NCBI GenBank assembly: GCA_937957985.1
Contig: CALGOH010000072.1
Coordinates: forward strand, 1-13,388
Origin: an uncultured Verrucomicrobiae bacterium
GTDB lineage: Bacteria > Verrucomicrobiota > Verrucomicrobiia > Verrucomicrobiales > Akkermansiaceae
Length of the DNA: 13,388 nt
Reading direction: 5' to 3'
This document shows, in pieces, positions 13,344-13,388 of the stretch. Each line of letters begins with the position of its first letter. The first letter of the stretch is position 1. A program made the translations under genes and the position numbers. The notes beneath the pieces are model-generated. The model saw nothing but the letters and a program-made list of their open reading frames with translations, made no database searches and had not been told where the DNA came from.

Positions 13344-13388
13344 GTCGGAGACCGATCCATCCTAGGTGAATTGCCACCGCAGGGCGGG
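13344..13388 (-). pseudogene. upstream continuation of the Ig-like protein, interrupted by in-frame TAG
   Basis: Reading on in the same frame to the edge gives PALRWQFT, then TAG (13364 to 13362), then DGSVSDVSDAGWVDEV. This aligns with the internal copy HAVEWEFSRDGS...LGWVDEV of the same protein, so both sides of the stop once belonged to one module. The stop stands where the copy has Arg. Confidence 0.65.

Overview
The window is GC-rich bacterial chromosome with strong G/C third-position bias and tightly packed genes. The far-right gene encodes a secreted protein built from Ig-like modules, a D-x-D-x-DG calcium-loop linker and a C-terminal domain of a type common in Verrucomicrobiota. With menaquinone synthesis (menD) and palindromic repeats lying inside genes, this points to a verrucomicrobial genome, most likely Verrucomicrobiales. 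That assignment is inference; there is no rRNA or other decisive marker here.

Layout, left to right. A plus-strand gene tail (2-136) meets the end of a long minus-strand operon that runs from 6834 down to 137. In transcription order the operon encodes: a secreted YceI-type isoprenoid-binding protein; a polyprenyl diphosphate synthase; an FtsX/LolC-type permease; its LolD-type ATPase; a 12-helix protein resembling heme-copper oxidase subunit I but without visible CuB histidines; a 126-residue four-helix protein; and a fusion of a 12-helix MFS-like domain to a CcoO-like and a second cytochrome c domain. The first junction has a 7-nt gap. The next four are 4-nt stop/start overlaps and the last overlaps by 13 nt, so the genes are very probably co-transcribed. 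A divergent plus-strand gene (6926-7399) encodes a small secreted thioredoxin-like protein without the catalytic cysteines.

The right half (12209 to 7560, minus strand) is a second run: a compact uvrC, menD, an NAPE-PLD-type metallo-beta-lactamase-fold hydrolase and a small His-rich secreted protein. Upstream of it, at the right edge, is the secreted Ig-like protein, interrupted by an in-frame TAG.

The most unusual content is in 137-3602. A cbb3-like respiratory module seems to have been rebuilt: a subunit-I relative that keeps histidines suited to heme but not the CuB site, and a CcoO/CcoP-like diheme cytochrome attached to an MFS-like membrane domain. The same genes carry three copies of a two-hairpin repeat whose stems co-vary, and one 24-bp perfect inverted repeat. 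All are inside reading frames, at predicted loops or termini, much as Rickettsia palindromic elements sit in proteins. The isoprenoid synthase, the YceI protein and menD suggest a link to quinone supply, but this is inference.
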